Source: Microbacterium sp. EYE_78
Lineage (GTDB): Bacteria; Actinomycetota; Actinomycetes; Actinomycetales; Microbacteriaceae
Reading direction: 5' to 3'
Assembly: GCF_023149035.1 (NCBI RefSeq)
Contig: NZ_JAHXMY010000001.1
Location: 1,054,001-1,118,000 of the forward strand
DNA length: 64,000 bases
Part shown: positions 41,209 through 51,569 of the stretch, piece by piece
Numbering within the stretch: the stretch's first letter is position 1
How the letters are laid out: each line of letters begins with the position of its first letter
The notes under the pieces: generated by a model
Seen by the model: only the letters and a program-made list of their open reading frames with translations
Databases searched by the model: none
What the model was told of the DNA's origin: nothing
Translations under genes and position numbers: made by a program

Positions 41209-42555
41209 ATGAGCACCCCCGTTGTGGTCTCCTACGACGTGATCCCCGTGGCGGGTCACGACAGCATGCTGCTGAACCTGAGCGGTGCACACGCCCCCTA
41301 CTTCACGCGCAACCTCGTGCGCCTGACGGACGTCGACGGTCGCGTCGGCATCGGCGAGGTGCCCGGCGGCGAGCCCATCCGTGCCGCGCTCGAAGCCTCG
41401 GGTGCGCTCCTCGTCGGCACGCCCGTCGCGGCCTACCGCGAGACGCTGCGATCGCTCGCGGCATCCCTCGCCCATCTCGATGCCGCGGGACGAGGTGACC
41501 AGACCTTCGATCAGCGCATCGCCGTGCACGCCGTGACCGCCTGGGAGAGCGCGCTGCTCGACCTGGACGGCAAGCAGCTCGGCCTGCCCGTGAGCGCCCT
41601 CCTGGGCGACGGTCGCCAGCGCGACGAGGTCGACGTGCTCGGCTACCTCTTCTTCATCGGCGACGCGGATGCCACGGACCTGCCGTACCTGCAGTCGGAG
41701 GGCGCCGCCGGGTCGTGGGAGGACGTGCGGCGCCGGACGGCGCTCGACGCGGACGCCGTCGTCGGGCTCGCCCGCGCCGCGCAGGAGCGCTACGGCTTCC
41801 GGGACTTCAAGCTGAAGGGCGGCGTCCTGCTGCCCGAGACCGAAGCCGATGTCGTCACGGCGCTCGCCGAGGCGTTCCCAGGCGCGCGGGTCACGCTCGA
41901 CCCGAACGGCAGCTGGCCCCTCGCCGAGGCCATCCGGTTGGGTGGACGCCTGCGCGACGTGCTGGCCTACGCCGAGGATCCTGTCGGACCCGAGGGCCGC
42001 TACTCCGGCCGGGAGACGATGGCCGAGTTCCGGCGGGCGACCGGCATGCGGACCGCGACGAACATGATCGCGACCGACTGGCGCGAGATGGCCCACGCCG
42101 TCCGCACGCAGGCCGTCGACATCCCGCTGGCAGACCCCCACTTCTGGACGATGGCCGGCTCGGTCCGCGTCGCCCAGCTCTGCGACGACTTCGGCCTGCA
42201 GTGGGGGTCGCACTCCAACAACCACTTCGACGTGAGCCTCGCGATGTTCACGCACGTCGCCGCCGCGGCCCCGGGCACACCGACCGCCGTCGACACCCAC
42301 TGGATCTGGCAGGACGGACAGCGCCTCACCGTGCAGCCGCCGGTCATCCGGAACGGGCGGATCGCCGTCTCGTCCGCGCCCGGCCTCGGGGTCGAGCTCG
42401 ACGACGCGCAGGTCGCCGCCGCACACGAGCTGTACCTGCGCGAGGGGCTCGCCGGCCGGGATGACGCGCACGCCATGCGCTACCTCGTGCCCGACTGGGA
42501 GTTCCACCCCAAGCGCCCCGCCCTGCAGCGATCCCAGCTGGAGCGCACCGCATGA
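41209..42555 (+). CDS. gudD: Glucarate dehydratase
   Basis: A 448-residue enolase-superfamily enzyme that dehydrates D-glucarate (or L-idarate) to 5-dehydro-4-deoxyglucarate. DFKLKGGV is the KxK base motif, TLDPNGSW and [11 protein letters not shown] carry metal ligands, [12 protein letters not shown] is characteristic, and [10 protein letters not shown] and [16 protein letters not shown] hold the His-Asp dyad. The length matches Escherichia coli GudD. A sigma-70-type promoter is visible: TTGATG (41146) and TAGGGT (41170) with 18 bases between. The stop overlaps the ATPase start (ATGA). Confidence 0.96.
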   Translation: MSTPVVVSYDVIPVAGHDSMLLNLSGAHAPYFTRNLVRLTDVDGRVGIGEVPGGEPIRAALEASGALLVGTPVAAYRETLRSLAASLAHLDAAGRGDQTFDQRIAVHAVTAWESALLDLDGKQLGLPVSALLGDGRQRDEVDVLGYLFFIGDADATDLPYLQSEGAAGSWEDVRRRTALDADAVVGLARAAQERYGFRDFKLKGGVLLPETEADVVTALAEAFPGARVTLDPNGSWPLAEAIRLGGRLRDVLAYAEDPVGPEGRYSGRETMAEFRRATGMRTATNMIATDWREMAHAVRTQAVDIPLADPHFWTMAGSVRVAQLCDDFGLQWGSHSNNHFDVSLAMFTHVAAAAPGTPTAVDTHWIWQDGQRLTVQPPVIRNGRIAVSSAPGLGVELDDAQVAAAHELYLREGLAGRDDAHAMRYLVPDWEFHPKRPALQRSQLERTA

Positions 42556-44294
42556 GCACGCCGTCGTCCGCAGAGGAGTCCCCCGTGTCGACCACCACCG
42601 CCGCGCCGCGCGCCGAGGCATCCGTCCCCTCCCGCACCGAGCGGGCCGTCCTCCTCGAGGTGCGCGACCTCACCGTGGCCTACCGGATGGGCGACCGCGA
42701 GGTCGAAGCCGTCCACCACATCGACCTGACGATCGGCGCGGGCGAGGTCGTCGCCGTGGTCGGCGAGTCCGGGTCGGGCAAGAGCACCATCGCGCACGCC
42801 ATCATCAACCTCCTCCCGCCCAACGCGCGCGTGACGTCGGGGAGCGTGAGCCTCGGCGGCGACGACCTGACGGCGAAGCCCGAGGCGCAGTGGCGGAAGG
42901 TCCGGGGCAAGCGCATCGGCCTCGTGCCGCAGGACCCGTCGCTCTCGCTCAACCCGGTGCGTCGTGTCGGGCCGCAGGTCGCCGAGCCGCTCCGCATCCA
43001 CAAACTGGCGACGCGCGCCGAGGCGAACGCCCGGGCGGTCGAGCTGCTCGAGATGGCGGGGATCACCCACCCGGCCGAGCGCGCCAAGCAGTACCCGTAC
43101 CAGTTCTCCGGAGGGATGCGGCAGCGCGCCCTCATCGCGACCGCGCTCGCCGCACGGCCCGAGCTGATCATCGCCGACGAGCCCACGAGCGCCCTCGACG
43201 TCACCGTGCAGAAGCAGGTGCTCGATCACCTCGACCACCTCGCCGACGAGTTCGGCACCTCGGTCCTGCTCATCACGCACGACCTCGGGGTCGCCGCCGA
43301 CCGCGCCGACCGCATCATCGTGATGAAGGACGGCGCAGTGGTGGATGCCGGGCCCGCCGCGCAGGTGATCTCGTCGCCCACCGCCGAGTACACGCGCCAG
43401 CTGATCGCGGCATCCCCCGACATCTCCTCGCACGTGCGCCGCGCCGCGGCGACGGCCCGGCGGGGCCTCGACGACAGCGACTGCATCGTCCGGCTGTCGC
43501 ACCTCGTGAAGACCTTCCCGCTGCCGGCGTCGTCGCGTCGCGACGGCGCGCGCGAGGTCACCGCCGTCGACGACATCTCGCTCGACATCCGTCGCGGCGA
43601 GACGCTCGCCGTGGTGGGGGAGTCCGGCAGCGGCAAGTCGACGCTCGCGCGTCTCGTGCTGCGTCTCGAGGAGCCGAGCTCGGGCTCGATCGAGTTCGAC
43701 GGCGCCGACATCACCGAGCTCGCGCCGGCACCGCTGCGGCAGCTCCGGCGCAAGTTCCAGCTCGTGTACCAGAGCCCGTACGACTCGCTGAACCCGCGGC
43801 TGACGATCGAGCAGCTCATCTCCGAGCCGCTGCACTCGCTCGCCTCGCTCGACGGCACGGCGCGTCTCCGCAAGGTGCGGGAGCTCGTCGAGCAGACCGC
43901 GCTGCCGCAGGGCGTGCTCGCGCGCTACCCCGACGAGCTCTCGGGCGGACAGCGACAGCGCGTCGCGATCGCCCGGGCTCTGGCGCTCGATCCGGAGTTC
44001 CTCGTGCTCGACGAGGCGGTCTCCGCGCTCGATGTGTCGGTGCAGGCGCAGATCCTGGATCTGCTCATCACCCTGCAGGCCGAGCGCTCGCTCAGCTACC
44101 TCTTCATCACGCACGACCTGGGTGTCGTCGCCGAGATCGCCGACCGGGTCGCCGTCATGCGGCACGGCCGCCTCGTCGAGGCCGGGACGGCGGCGCAGAT
44201 CCTGACCGCGCCGACCGATCCCTACACGCAGGCTCTCATCGCGGCGATCCCCGGACAGGGTCGACACGTGCGCCGGAAGGGCGCGTCGGTCTGA
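42552..44294 (+). CDS. Fused double ATPase of dipeptide-type ABC transporter (DppD-DppF)
   Basis: A 580-residue protein with two complete ABC ATPase halves. Half 1 (about 35-280): [24 protein letters not shown] and [13 protein letters not shown]. Half 2 (about 310-570): [24 protein letters not shown] and [13 protein letters not shown]. In most systems these are two genes. It is translationally coupled to gudD, while its probable membrane partners are at 34191-36129. This gene pairing is the main clue that the transporter imports an aldarate. Confidence 0.93.
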   Translation: MSTPSSAEESPVSTTTAAPRAEASVPSRTERAVLLEVRDLTVAYRMGDREVEAVHHIDLTIGAGEVVAVVGESGSGKSTIAHAIINLLPPNARVTSGSVSLGGDDLTAKPEAQWRKVRGKRIGLVPQDPSLSLNPVRRVGPQVAEPLRIHKLATRAEANARAVELLEMAGITHPAERAKQYPYQFSGGMRQRALIATALAARPELIIADEPTSALDVTVQKQVLDHLDHLADEFGTSVLLITHDLGVAADRADRIIVMKDGAVVDAGPAAQVISSPTAEYTRQLIAASPDISSHVRRAAATARRGLDDSDCIVRLSHLVKTFPLPASSRRDGAREVTAVDDISLDIRRGETLAVVGESGSGKSTLARLVLRLEEPSSGSIEFDGADITELAPAPLRQLRRKFQLVYQSPYDSLNPRLTIEQLISEPLHSLASLDGTARLRKVRELVEQTALPQGVLARYPDELSGGQRQRVAIARALALDPEFLVLDEAVSALDVSVQAQILDLLITLQAERSLSYLFITHDLGVVAEIADRVAVMRHGRLVEAGTAAQILTAPTDPYTQALIAAIPGQGRHVRRKGASV

Positions 44295-44303
44295 CATCGC
44301 GAC

Positions 44304-44336
44304 GAGAAGGGCGGCTCCCGGTGGGCCGCCCTTCTC
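44304..44336 (+). terminator. Rho-independent-type terminator after the ATPase gene
   Basis: A perfect 12-bp stem, GAGAAGGGCGGC (44304-44315) with GCCGCCCTTCTC (44325-44336), and a 9-base loop. The U-tract is weak, as is usual in this phylum. Confidence 0.8.
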
Positions 44337-44365
44337 TCGTGTTCGGACGCCCGGCATCCTGCAAA

Positions 44366-46362
<1,997 letters not shown>

Positions 46363-46364
46363 GC

Positions 46365-46967
46365 ATGGCGGACAAGGACTTCGACAAGCCGGACGACGGC
46401 GACGAGGTCGTGGACTCCGGGGCTGCCGCAGAGGCGGCCCCGGAGGGCTCCGCACCCGAGGACACCGACACCCAGCCCGAAGAGCTGACGGTCGACGACA
46501 TCCTCGGCGCAGCCCAGTCCGACGAGGCCGCTGTCGCCGACGCCCCCGCGGAAGAGCACGACCTCGTGCTCGACCTCAAGCGCGTCCAGGCCGAATACGC
46601 CAATTACCGTCGTCGCACCGAGGGCCAGCGCGAGGTCGAGATCGCCCGCGCCAAGGGCTCGGTCGCGAAGGGGATGCTGCCGGTCCTCGACGACCTCGAC
46701 CGTGCCGAGAAGCACGGCGACCTCGAGGAGGGCACACCGCTCGCCGCGATCGCCGACAAGATCCGCACGGTCGTCGCCCGCCTGGGCGTCGAGCGCTACG
46801 GCGCCGCGGGCGAGCCGTTCGACCCGCAGCAGCACGAGGCGATCTTCCAGGCGCCGACGCCGGGCACGACCGAGGCGACCATCCTCGAGGTGGTCGAGAT
46901 CGGCTACCGCCTGGGCGACATCGAGCTGCGCCCGGCGAAGGTCGTCGTCGCCGTTCCGGCCGAGTAA
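46365..46967 (+). CDS. grpE: Nucleotide exchange factor GrpE
   Basis: A 200-residue GrpE. The N-terminal ~65 residues are acidic and disordered. They are followed by the long helix with RVQAEYANYRRRTEGQREVE, and then the beta-wing domain with GVERYGAAGEPFDPQQHEAI. It releases ADP from DnaK. The start is 2 bases after the dnaK stop. Confidence 0.96.
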   Translation: MADKDFDKPDDGDEVVDSGAAAEAAPEGSAPEDTDTQPEELTVDDILGAAQSDEAAVADAPAEEHDLVLDLKRVQAEYANYRRRTEGQREVEIARAKGSVAKGMLPVLDDLDRAEKHGDLEEGTPLAAIADKIRTVVARLGVERYGAAGEPFDPQQHEAIFQAPTPGTTEATILEVVEIGYRLGDIELRPAKVVVAVPAE

Positions 46968-46982
46968 GGGGAAGGAGGGGCA

Positions 46983-47969
46983 ATGGCCAGTCAGGACTGG
47001 TTCGACAAGGACTTCTACAAGGTCCTCGGTGTGTCGAAGGACGTCTCGGATGCCGAGCTGAAGAAGACGTACCGCAAGCTGGCACGCACCTACCACCCCG
47101 ATTCGAACGCGGGCGACGCGACCGCCGAGGCGAAGTTCAAGGAGGTCAGCGAGGCGTACTCGGTGCTCTCCGACAAGGAGCAGCGCGCCGAGTACGACCA
47201 GATCCGCGCGATGGGGTCGGGCGGCGCCCGGTTCCAGCCGGGCGCGAGCGGCGGCTTCGAGGACGTATTCAGCCGGTTCTCCACCAGCGGTGGCGGTGGT
47301 CAGCAGGCCGACTTCGACGACCTGTTCGCCATGTTCGGGCAGCAGAGCGGCGGCGGACGGTTCGGCTCAGGCCGGTTCGGCCAGTCCAGCGGCGGGTTCC
47401 GCGGATTCGGCGGGCCGCAGCGCGGTGCCGACGTCACCGCCCGGACGACGCTCGACTTCACCACCGCGGTGAAGGGCGACACGATCACGCTGCAGGGCGA
47501 GGACGGCAAGCCGATCAAGATCAAGATCCCGGCGGGCGTGTCCGACGGGCAGAAGATCAAGCTCCGCGGGCGCGGCCGTCCGTCGCCGGACGGCGGCGAG
47601 GCGGGCGACATCGTCCTCACGGTGGGGGTGCGACCGCATCCCGTCTTCACGCGTGAAGGACTGAACCTCCGCATCCACGTGCCGGTCACCTTCACCGAGG
47701 CCGCGCTCGGCGCCACGATCGAGGTGCCGACGCTCGGCGGCGACATCGTCAAGCTGCGCGTCGCGCCCGGCACACCGTCGGGTCGCGTGCTGCGCGTGAA
47801 GGGCCGCGGGGTGCAGACGGCCAAGGGCACCGGCGACCTGCTCGCCGAGGTCCAGGTCGCGGTGCCGACGCACCTCGACGCCGCCGCCCGCGAGGCGCTC
47901 GAGCGCTTCCACGATCTGGAGCCGAAAGAGAACCCACGCGCCGACCTGATGATCAAGGCGCGGGAATGA
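46983..47969 (+). CDS. dnaJ: DnaJ co-chaperone (no zinc finger, CbpA-like)
   Basis: A 328-residue J-protein. J domain (about 5-70) with YHPDSNAG (HPD loop). A Gly/Phe-rich region follows (about 75-150, many GGG and RFG), then two C-terminal beta domains. The four CxxCxGxG repeats of type I DnaJ are missing, so it is type II. It stimulates DnaK ATP hydrolysis. GGAAGGAGG lies before the ATG. Confidence 0.94.
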   Translation: MASQDWFDKDFYKVLGVSKDVSDAELKKTYRKLARTYHPDSNAGDATAEAKFKEVSEAYSVLSDKEQRAEYDQIRAMGSGGARFQPGASGGFEDVFSRFSTSGGGGQQADFDDLFAMFGQQSGGGRFGSGRFGQSSGGFRGFGGPQRGADVTARTTLDFTTAVKGDTITLQGEDGKPIKIKIPAGVSDGQKIKLRGRGRPSPDGGEAGDIVLTVGVRPHPVFTREGLNLRIHVPVTFTEAALGATIEVPTLGGDIVKLRVAPGTPSGRVLRVKGRGVQTAKGTGDLLAEVQVAVPTHLDAAAREALERFHDLEPKENPRADLMIKARE

Positions 47970-47979
47970 GGTGAGACGC

Positions 47980-48420
47980 ATGGCGAACGAGCACATCGAC
48001 GACGACGCCCCGATCCTCGCGATCGCGGTGGCGGCCGAGCTCGCCGGCATGCACCCGCAGACCCTCCGGCAGTACGACCGGCTGGGTCTCGTGGTACCGG
48101 CGCGCACCCGTGGCGGGTCGCGCCGGTACTCCCTCCGTCACGTCGCGCAGTTGCGCGAAGTGGCGCAGATGTCCGCCGACGGCGTCAGCCTGCCGGCCAT
48201 CTCGCGCATCATCGAACTCGAGAACGAGGTCCGGATGCTGCGCCGCGACGTCGAGGGCCTCCAGACGCGCCTGCGCGACGAGGTCGCCGCGCGCCGAGGC
48301 GCCCGGGTCTTCGCCGCCGGCGCGACGGGCTCCGTCGTCACGCTCCGGCAGGGCACGCGCGTGCGCCGCGCCACGGACGTCGTCCTGTGGCGCCCCGGCC
48401 CGCCCCCCGCCGCCGACTGA
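47980..48420 (+). CDS. hspR: HspR, MerR-family heat-shock repressor
   Basis: A 146-residue MerR-type regulator. AVAAELAGMHPQTLRQYDRL is the winged helix with LGLVVPARTRGGSRRYSLR. A coiled-coil region with VRMLRRDVEGLQTRL follows. It represses genes with HAIR operators and needs DnaK as co-repressor. The ATG at 47980 has GAGGTGA just ahead; GTG at 47971 is an alternative. The HAIR sites before dnaK and clpB in this window are its expected targets. Confidence 0.94.
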   Translation: MANEHIDDDAPILAIAVAAELAGMHPQTLRQYDRLGLVVPARTRGGSRRYSLRHVAQLREVAQMSADGVSLPAISRIIELENEVRMLRRDVEGLQTRLRDEVAARRGARVFAAGATGSVVTLRQGTRVRRATDVVLWRPGPPPAAD

Positions 48421-48424
48421 CCCC

Positions 48425-48447
48425 GGCCGGCGCGTGCCGGGCCGGCC
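48425..48447 (+). terminator. Hairpin after hspR
   Basis: GGCCGGC (48425-48431) and GCCGGCC (48441-48447) make a 7-bp stem 4 bases after the hspR stop. No U-tract. Confidence 0.55.
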
Positions 48448-48607
48448 AGTGCCCCGGTGCCGAGCCGACGCGATGTGCACGCGTGGCCGTGCGAGGGCCG
48501 CAGATTCCGTCGGGTCGAGGTTCCTCCCCGGGTGGGAGCGGCGACGAGCTGCGCACAGGGTGCGGCGAAGAGGGGGCCGAGGATGCCGCGCGCGCCACAC
48601 TCGGCGA

Positions 48608-49504
48608 ATGAGACCGCCGAGTCCGCTTCCCGCACATCTCCGGCCGACGTTCGCGCTGTCTGAGGCGCGGAGCGCAGGCGTGACCTTCTCCCGTCTGCGC
48701 GGAAGTGACCTGTCCCGCCCCTATCGGGGAGTCCGGGCGCGCACCGAGGCGGCTGATCCCGCGGCGCGAGCCGAGGCGTACCTGCCGAAACTCCGAGCGG
48801 GTGAGCACTTCTCACACGCGACGGCGATCGCCCTGGCCGGCGGATGGATCCCCGACCGTCTGCGCACCGAGGTGGACGTCTCAGCCATCCGTCCCACGGG
48901 GCGTGCGCGGGGTGCGGGCGTCCGCGGACACGAGGCGCGGGAGCACGCCCACCACCTGATCAGCGGACTGCCGTGCGTCGATGCCGCCAGCGCCTGGTGC
49001 CAGGCGGCATCCCTCCTCCGCGAGCGTGAACTCGTCGTCGCGGCAGACTCGCTGCTGCGTCGCCAGCGACCCGTGCTGTCGCTGGACGACCTTCGGGATG
49101 CCGTCGCCAGGCGCGCTGGAACTCGTCACATCGCCGCGCTCCGCCGAGCGCTTTTGCGCGCCCGCGAGCGGACCGACTCGGTCGCGGAGACACTGCTCCG
49201 ATTGGATGCGGCGGATGCCGGCCTGCCGGAGTTCGCCGTCAACGAGGAGATCCGCGATGCCCGGGGCCGATTCCTCGCCTGCGGCGACCTCATGCATGCA
49301 TCGACGAAAGTGCTGCTCGAATACGACGGACAGCAGCACCGTCTCGACGACCGTCAGTACGCGCGGGACGTCGAGCGCCTCGATGCACTCGCCGCAGCGG
49401 GTTGGCGCGTCATCCGGATCAATCGCTCGCACCGCGGGGCGGACCGCAGCCGAGCCCTCGAGCGCGTTCGCGTAGCTCTGACCGAGCGTGGGTGGCGACC
49501 GTGA
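48608..49504 (+). CDS. DUF559-like/restriction-endonuclease-fold protein, unknown role
   Basis: A 298-residue protein common in actinobacteria. N-terminal ~200 residues look like the AbiEi-antitoxin type region that precedes such domains, without a recognised motif. The C-terminal part (about 225-298) has VLLEYDGQQHR, then RDVERLDALAAAGWRVIRIN, the E-x-D...GW-x-V pattern of the DUF559/Vsr-like endonuclease fold. It is flanked by CGAGCCGACGCGA repeats on both sides. A CACACT box 6 bases before the ATG could be a leaderless promoter. Possibly a nuclease or antitoxin-like protein; not certain. Confidence 0.68.
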   Translation: MRPPSPLPAHLRPTFALSEARSAGVTFSRLRGSDLSRPYRGVRARTEAADPAARAEAYLPKLRAGEHFSHATAIALAGGWIPDRLRTEVDVSAIRPTGRARGAGVRGHEAREHAHHLISGLPCVDAASAWCQAASLLRERELVVAADSLLRRQRPVLSLDDLRDAVARRAGTRHIAALRRALLRARERTDSVAETLLRLDAADAGLPEFAVNEEIRDARGRFLACGDLMHASTKVLLEYDGQQHRLDDRQYARDVERLDALAAAGWRVIRINRSHRGADRSRALERVRVALTERGWRP

Positions 49505-49506
49505 TG

Positions 49507-49567
49507 CTCGAGCCGACGCGAACGTCGGTCATTCGCCCGAGATCCATGCAGATCGCGTCGGCTCGAG
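49507..49567. terminator. 15-bp inverted repeat between convergent genes
   Basis: CTCGAGCCGACGCGA (49507-49521) and its complement (49553-49567) with a 31-base loop lie between converging genes, so it may act as a two-way terminator. A 13-base part, CGAGCCGACGCGA, also occurs at 48461-48473. Confidence 0.55.
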
Positions 49568-49583
49568 GCCGAGCGAACGCCGG

Positions 49584-50174
49584 TCAGGCGGGGTCGATGC
49601 GCAGGGTGCCGGGGCCCTCGCCGACCTGCAGGTCGTCGACGAGGCGCAGCGAGCGGGCGAGGTCGTCGACGGCGGGGATGATGGTGCCGAAGCGCTCGCG
49701 GTCGGAGACGACGGCGGTGAGGGTCACGAGGTGGGTGCCGGTGTCCCAGGTGTAGGACGCGAAGGGCGTCTGCCGCGGGTTCGGGGGCAGCGGCATCTCG
49801 AGCTTCTCGCCGACGCCGAGCGGGGACCCGGTGAACGACTCGGTGTCGTCGTACTCGATCGGCATACTCGCCCGCATCGTCCGCAGCTGCGGGGTCAGCT
49901 CCTGCACCTGTGCCATGGCGACGAGCAGCTCGGGGTCGCCCTTCCACACCCAGACGAGCACGCGCCCGTCAGCGCGGCGCATCAGCGCGGGCAGTGCCTG
50001 GCTCATCGCCCACGCCGCGACCCGGCTGCCGGGCTGCTCGCGGCCGAACGCGGCGTTCGCCTGGGAGAGCAGCATCCCGATCGCCTTCTTCCGGGCGCGG
50101 CGCCCGCGGAGGCCGAAGGATCCGGTGACGGGTACCCAGCGGGACGGGTCGGGCTGCGCGCTCAGACGGGTCAT
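49584..50174 (-). CDS. Hypothetical protein
   Basis: I do not recognise a family. The 196-residue protein has a basic N-terminus, an ELLVAMAQVQELTPQLRTM helix in the middle, and a beta-rich C-terminal half (TWDTGTHLVTLTAVV). No signal peptide or membrane segment is seen. The start is 32 bases from the divergent exonuclease-like gene. It ends at the 15-bp inverted repeat. Confidence 0.7.
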   Translation of the reverse strand: MTRLSAQPDPSRWVPVTGSFGLRGRRARKKAIGMLLSQANAAFGREQPGSRVAAWAMSQALPALMRRADGRVLVWVWKGDPELLVAMAQVQELTPQLRTMRASMPIEYDDTESFTGSPLGVGEKLEMPLPPNPRQTPFASYTWDTGTHLVTLTAVVSDRERFGTIIPAVDDLARSLRLVDDLQVGEGPGTLRIDPA

Positions 50175-50193
50175 GCGTTCCAGCGTAAGTTGC

Positions 50194-50199
50194 TATCAT
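50194..50199 (+). promoter_or_regulatory. Leaderless -10 box (TATCAT)
   Basis: TATCAT ends 6 bases before the ATG at 50206. Confidence 0.6.
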
Positions 50200-50205
50200 C
50201 CGCCT

Positions 50206-51417
50206 ATGCTGCGCGTCCCCCAAGCACGCAGCGCCATCGTAGTGGTCTTCGCGATCGCGCTTGCTCTCGTCCTCCCCGTCTCCCCAGCCACAGCGGCGAC
50301 GGCCAAGCCCGCGAAAGTCGGGCTGGTCACCTTCACCGGTGCCACCACCACCTCCCTCACCGTCGATTGGTCCTCGGTCGGCGGCGCCGACGAGTACTAC
50401 GTCTACTGGGCCACCAGTCATTCCGCGGTCGTCAGCCCCAAGCGTGCCTACCGGAAGGTCACGGCGTCCCAGACCACCATCACGGGCTTGAAACCCGGTG
50501 TCGCCTACTACGTGCAGGCCCGCGCGGTGCGCGACGGTGTCATGGGCGATCGTTCCGCACCCAGTGCGCACGAGACGATCACAGCTGAGGCCTCGTTCCC
50601 CGCCGGCGCTGCGCAGTACCGTGCGCTGACCTGGAACATCTGCTCCAACGCGTGTTCGGGCATCTCGTCACGCGCTCGGGTCATCAACTCCCGCATCGGT
50701 GAGCTGAAACCGGATGTCGTGGCGATGCAGGAGGCCTCGCGATATACGAAGGCCCCCACCGGCTACCGCCACGTCGTCAACGGTCAGAACGACATCCTCG
50801 TGCGGAGCGGGTCGTTCTCCCTCGTCGGAAAGAACAAGGCCGGAGCGACAACGGGTACGGCCAGGTTCTCGAGCAAGCACGCCGGGTCCGGAAAGGGCCT
50901 CGCCTGGGCGGCGCTGAAGCATCGGTCGGGCGCGTACGTCCTGGTCGTGAACGCCCACCTCACCGTCGGGGGCTCCTCATCGCAGATCAAGCAGCGGGAG
51001 TACGAGGCGGGCAGGCTGCCGTCGTTCGTCCGGTCGACGCTGGCGAAGCTCGCGGCCAGCCACGGCGGGTTGACGAACTGGAAGAACGCGCCGGTGATCG
51101 TCCTCGGCGACCTCAATACCCACAAGTCCCGCAAGACGGAACGGACGCAGCAGATCCTCGAGGATCTCGGCTGGCACGACGCCTACGACCAGGCACGCGG
51201 CCTCAGCGGGCAGCACCGGAACAGTGCGATTCCGGGCATGTCGTCCACGCCCGTCATCGGCGTCACGTGGGGCGACCATGTCGACAAGGTGCTCGTACGC
51301 CCGTCGCGGACGGTCGTGTACGGCTGGGCCAACGGCGGGAAGATGTCGGGCAGCAGATACGCGATGCCGCTGGGATCGGATCACCAGCCGGTCGTGGTGC
51401 GTCTCAGCGTGAAGTGA
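50206..51417 (+). CDS. Secreted Fn3-containing endonuclease/exonuclease/phosphatase-family protein
   Basis: A 403-residue protein. A signal peptide (about 1-30) ends at an Ala-x-Ala site. A fibronectin type III domain follows (about 38-130; TGLKPGVAYYVQARAV). The EEP domain (about 140-403) shows LTWNIC, QEAS, NDILVRSG, LGDLNTHK and GSDHQPVVV, the usual metal and catalytic residues. It would cleave phosphodiester or phosphate bonds outside the cell, such as extracellular DNA, RNA or phospholipid. A leaderless start is well supported. Confidence 0.87.
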   Translation: MLRVPQARSAIVVVFAIALALVLPVSPATAATAKPAKVGLVTFTGATTTSLTVDWSSVGGADEYYVYWATSHSAVVSPKRAYRKVTASQTTITGLKPGVAYYVQARAVRDGVMGDRSAPSAHETITAEASFPAGAAQYRALTWNICSNACSGISSRARVINSRIGELKPDVVAMQEASRYTKAPTGYRHVVNGQNDILVRSGSFSLVGKNKAGATTGTARFSSKHAGSGKGLAWAALKHRSGAYVLVVNAHLTVGGSSSQIKQREYEAGRLPSFVRSTLAKLAASHGGLTNWKNAPVIVLGDLNTHKSRKTERTQQILEDLGWHDAYDQARGLSGQHRNSAIPGMSSTPVIGVTWGDHVDKVLVRPSRTVVYGWANGGKMSGSRYAMPLGSDHQPVVVRLSVK

Positions 51418-51425
51418 GCTGACGG

Positions 51426-51467
51426 GCCGGGCGCCCTGTCCGCCGATGGCGGTACAGGGTGCCCGGC
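51426..51467 (+). terminator. Strong terminator hairpin after the EEP gene
   Basis: A 14-bp outer stem with one G-T pair (51426-51439 with 51454-51467) continues in a 5-bp inner stem (CCGCC-GAT-GGCGG). Confidence 0.72.
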
Positions 51468-51569
51468 TCTCCCGTGGGATCCAGGGTCCGGCGTCGGTGC
51501 CCGATTAGACTCGTGCACCGACGCAACCGCGTCCCCGCGCCCCACGACGCACAGATTGGCCCGCACCCC

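Noticed and set aside
49507..49567. 15-bp inverted repeat as an IS end
   Set aside because: No transposase frame or target duplication; the position between convergent stops fits a terminator.
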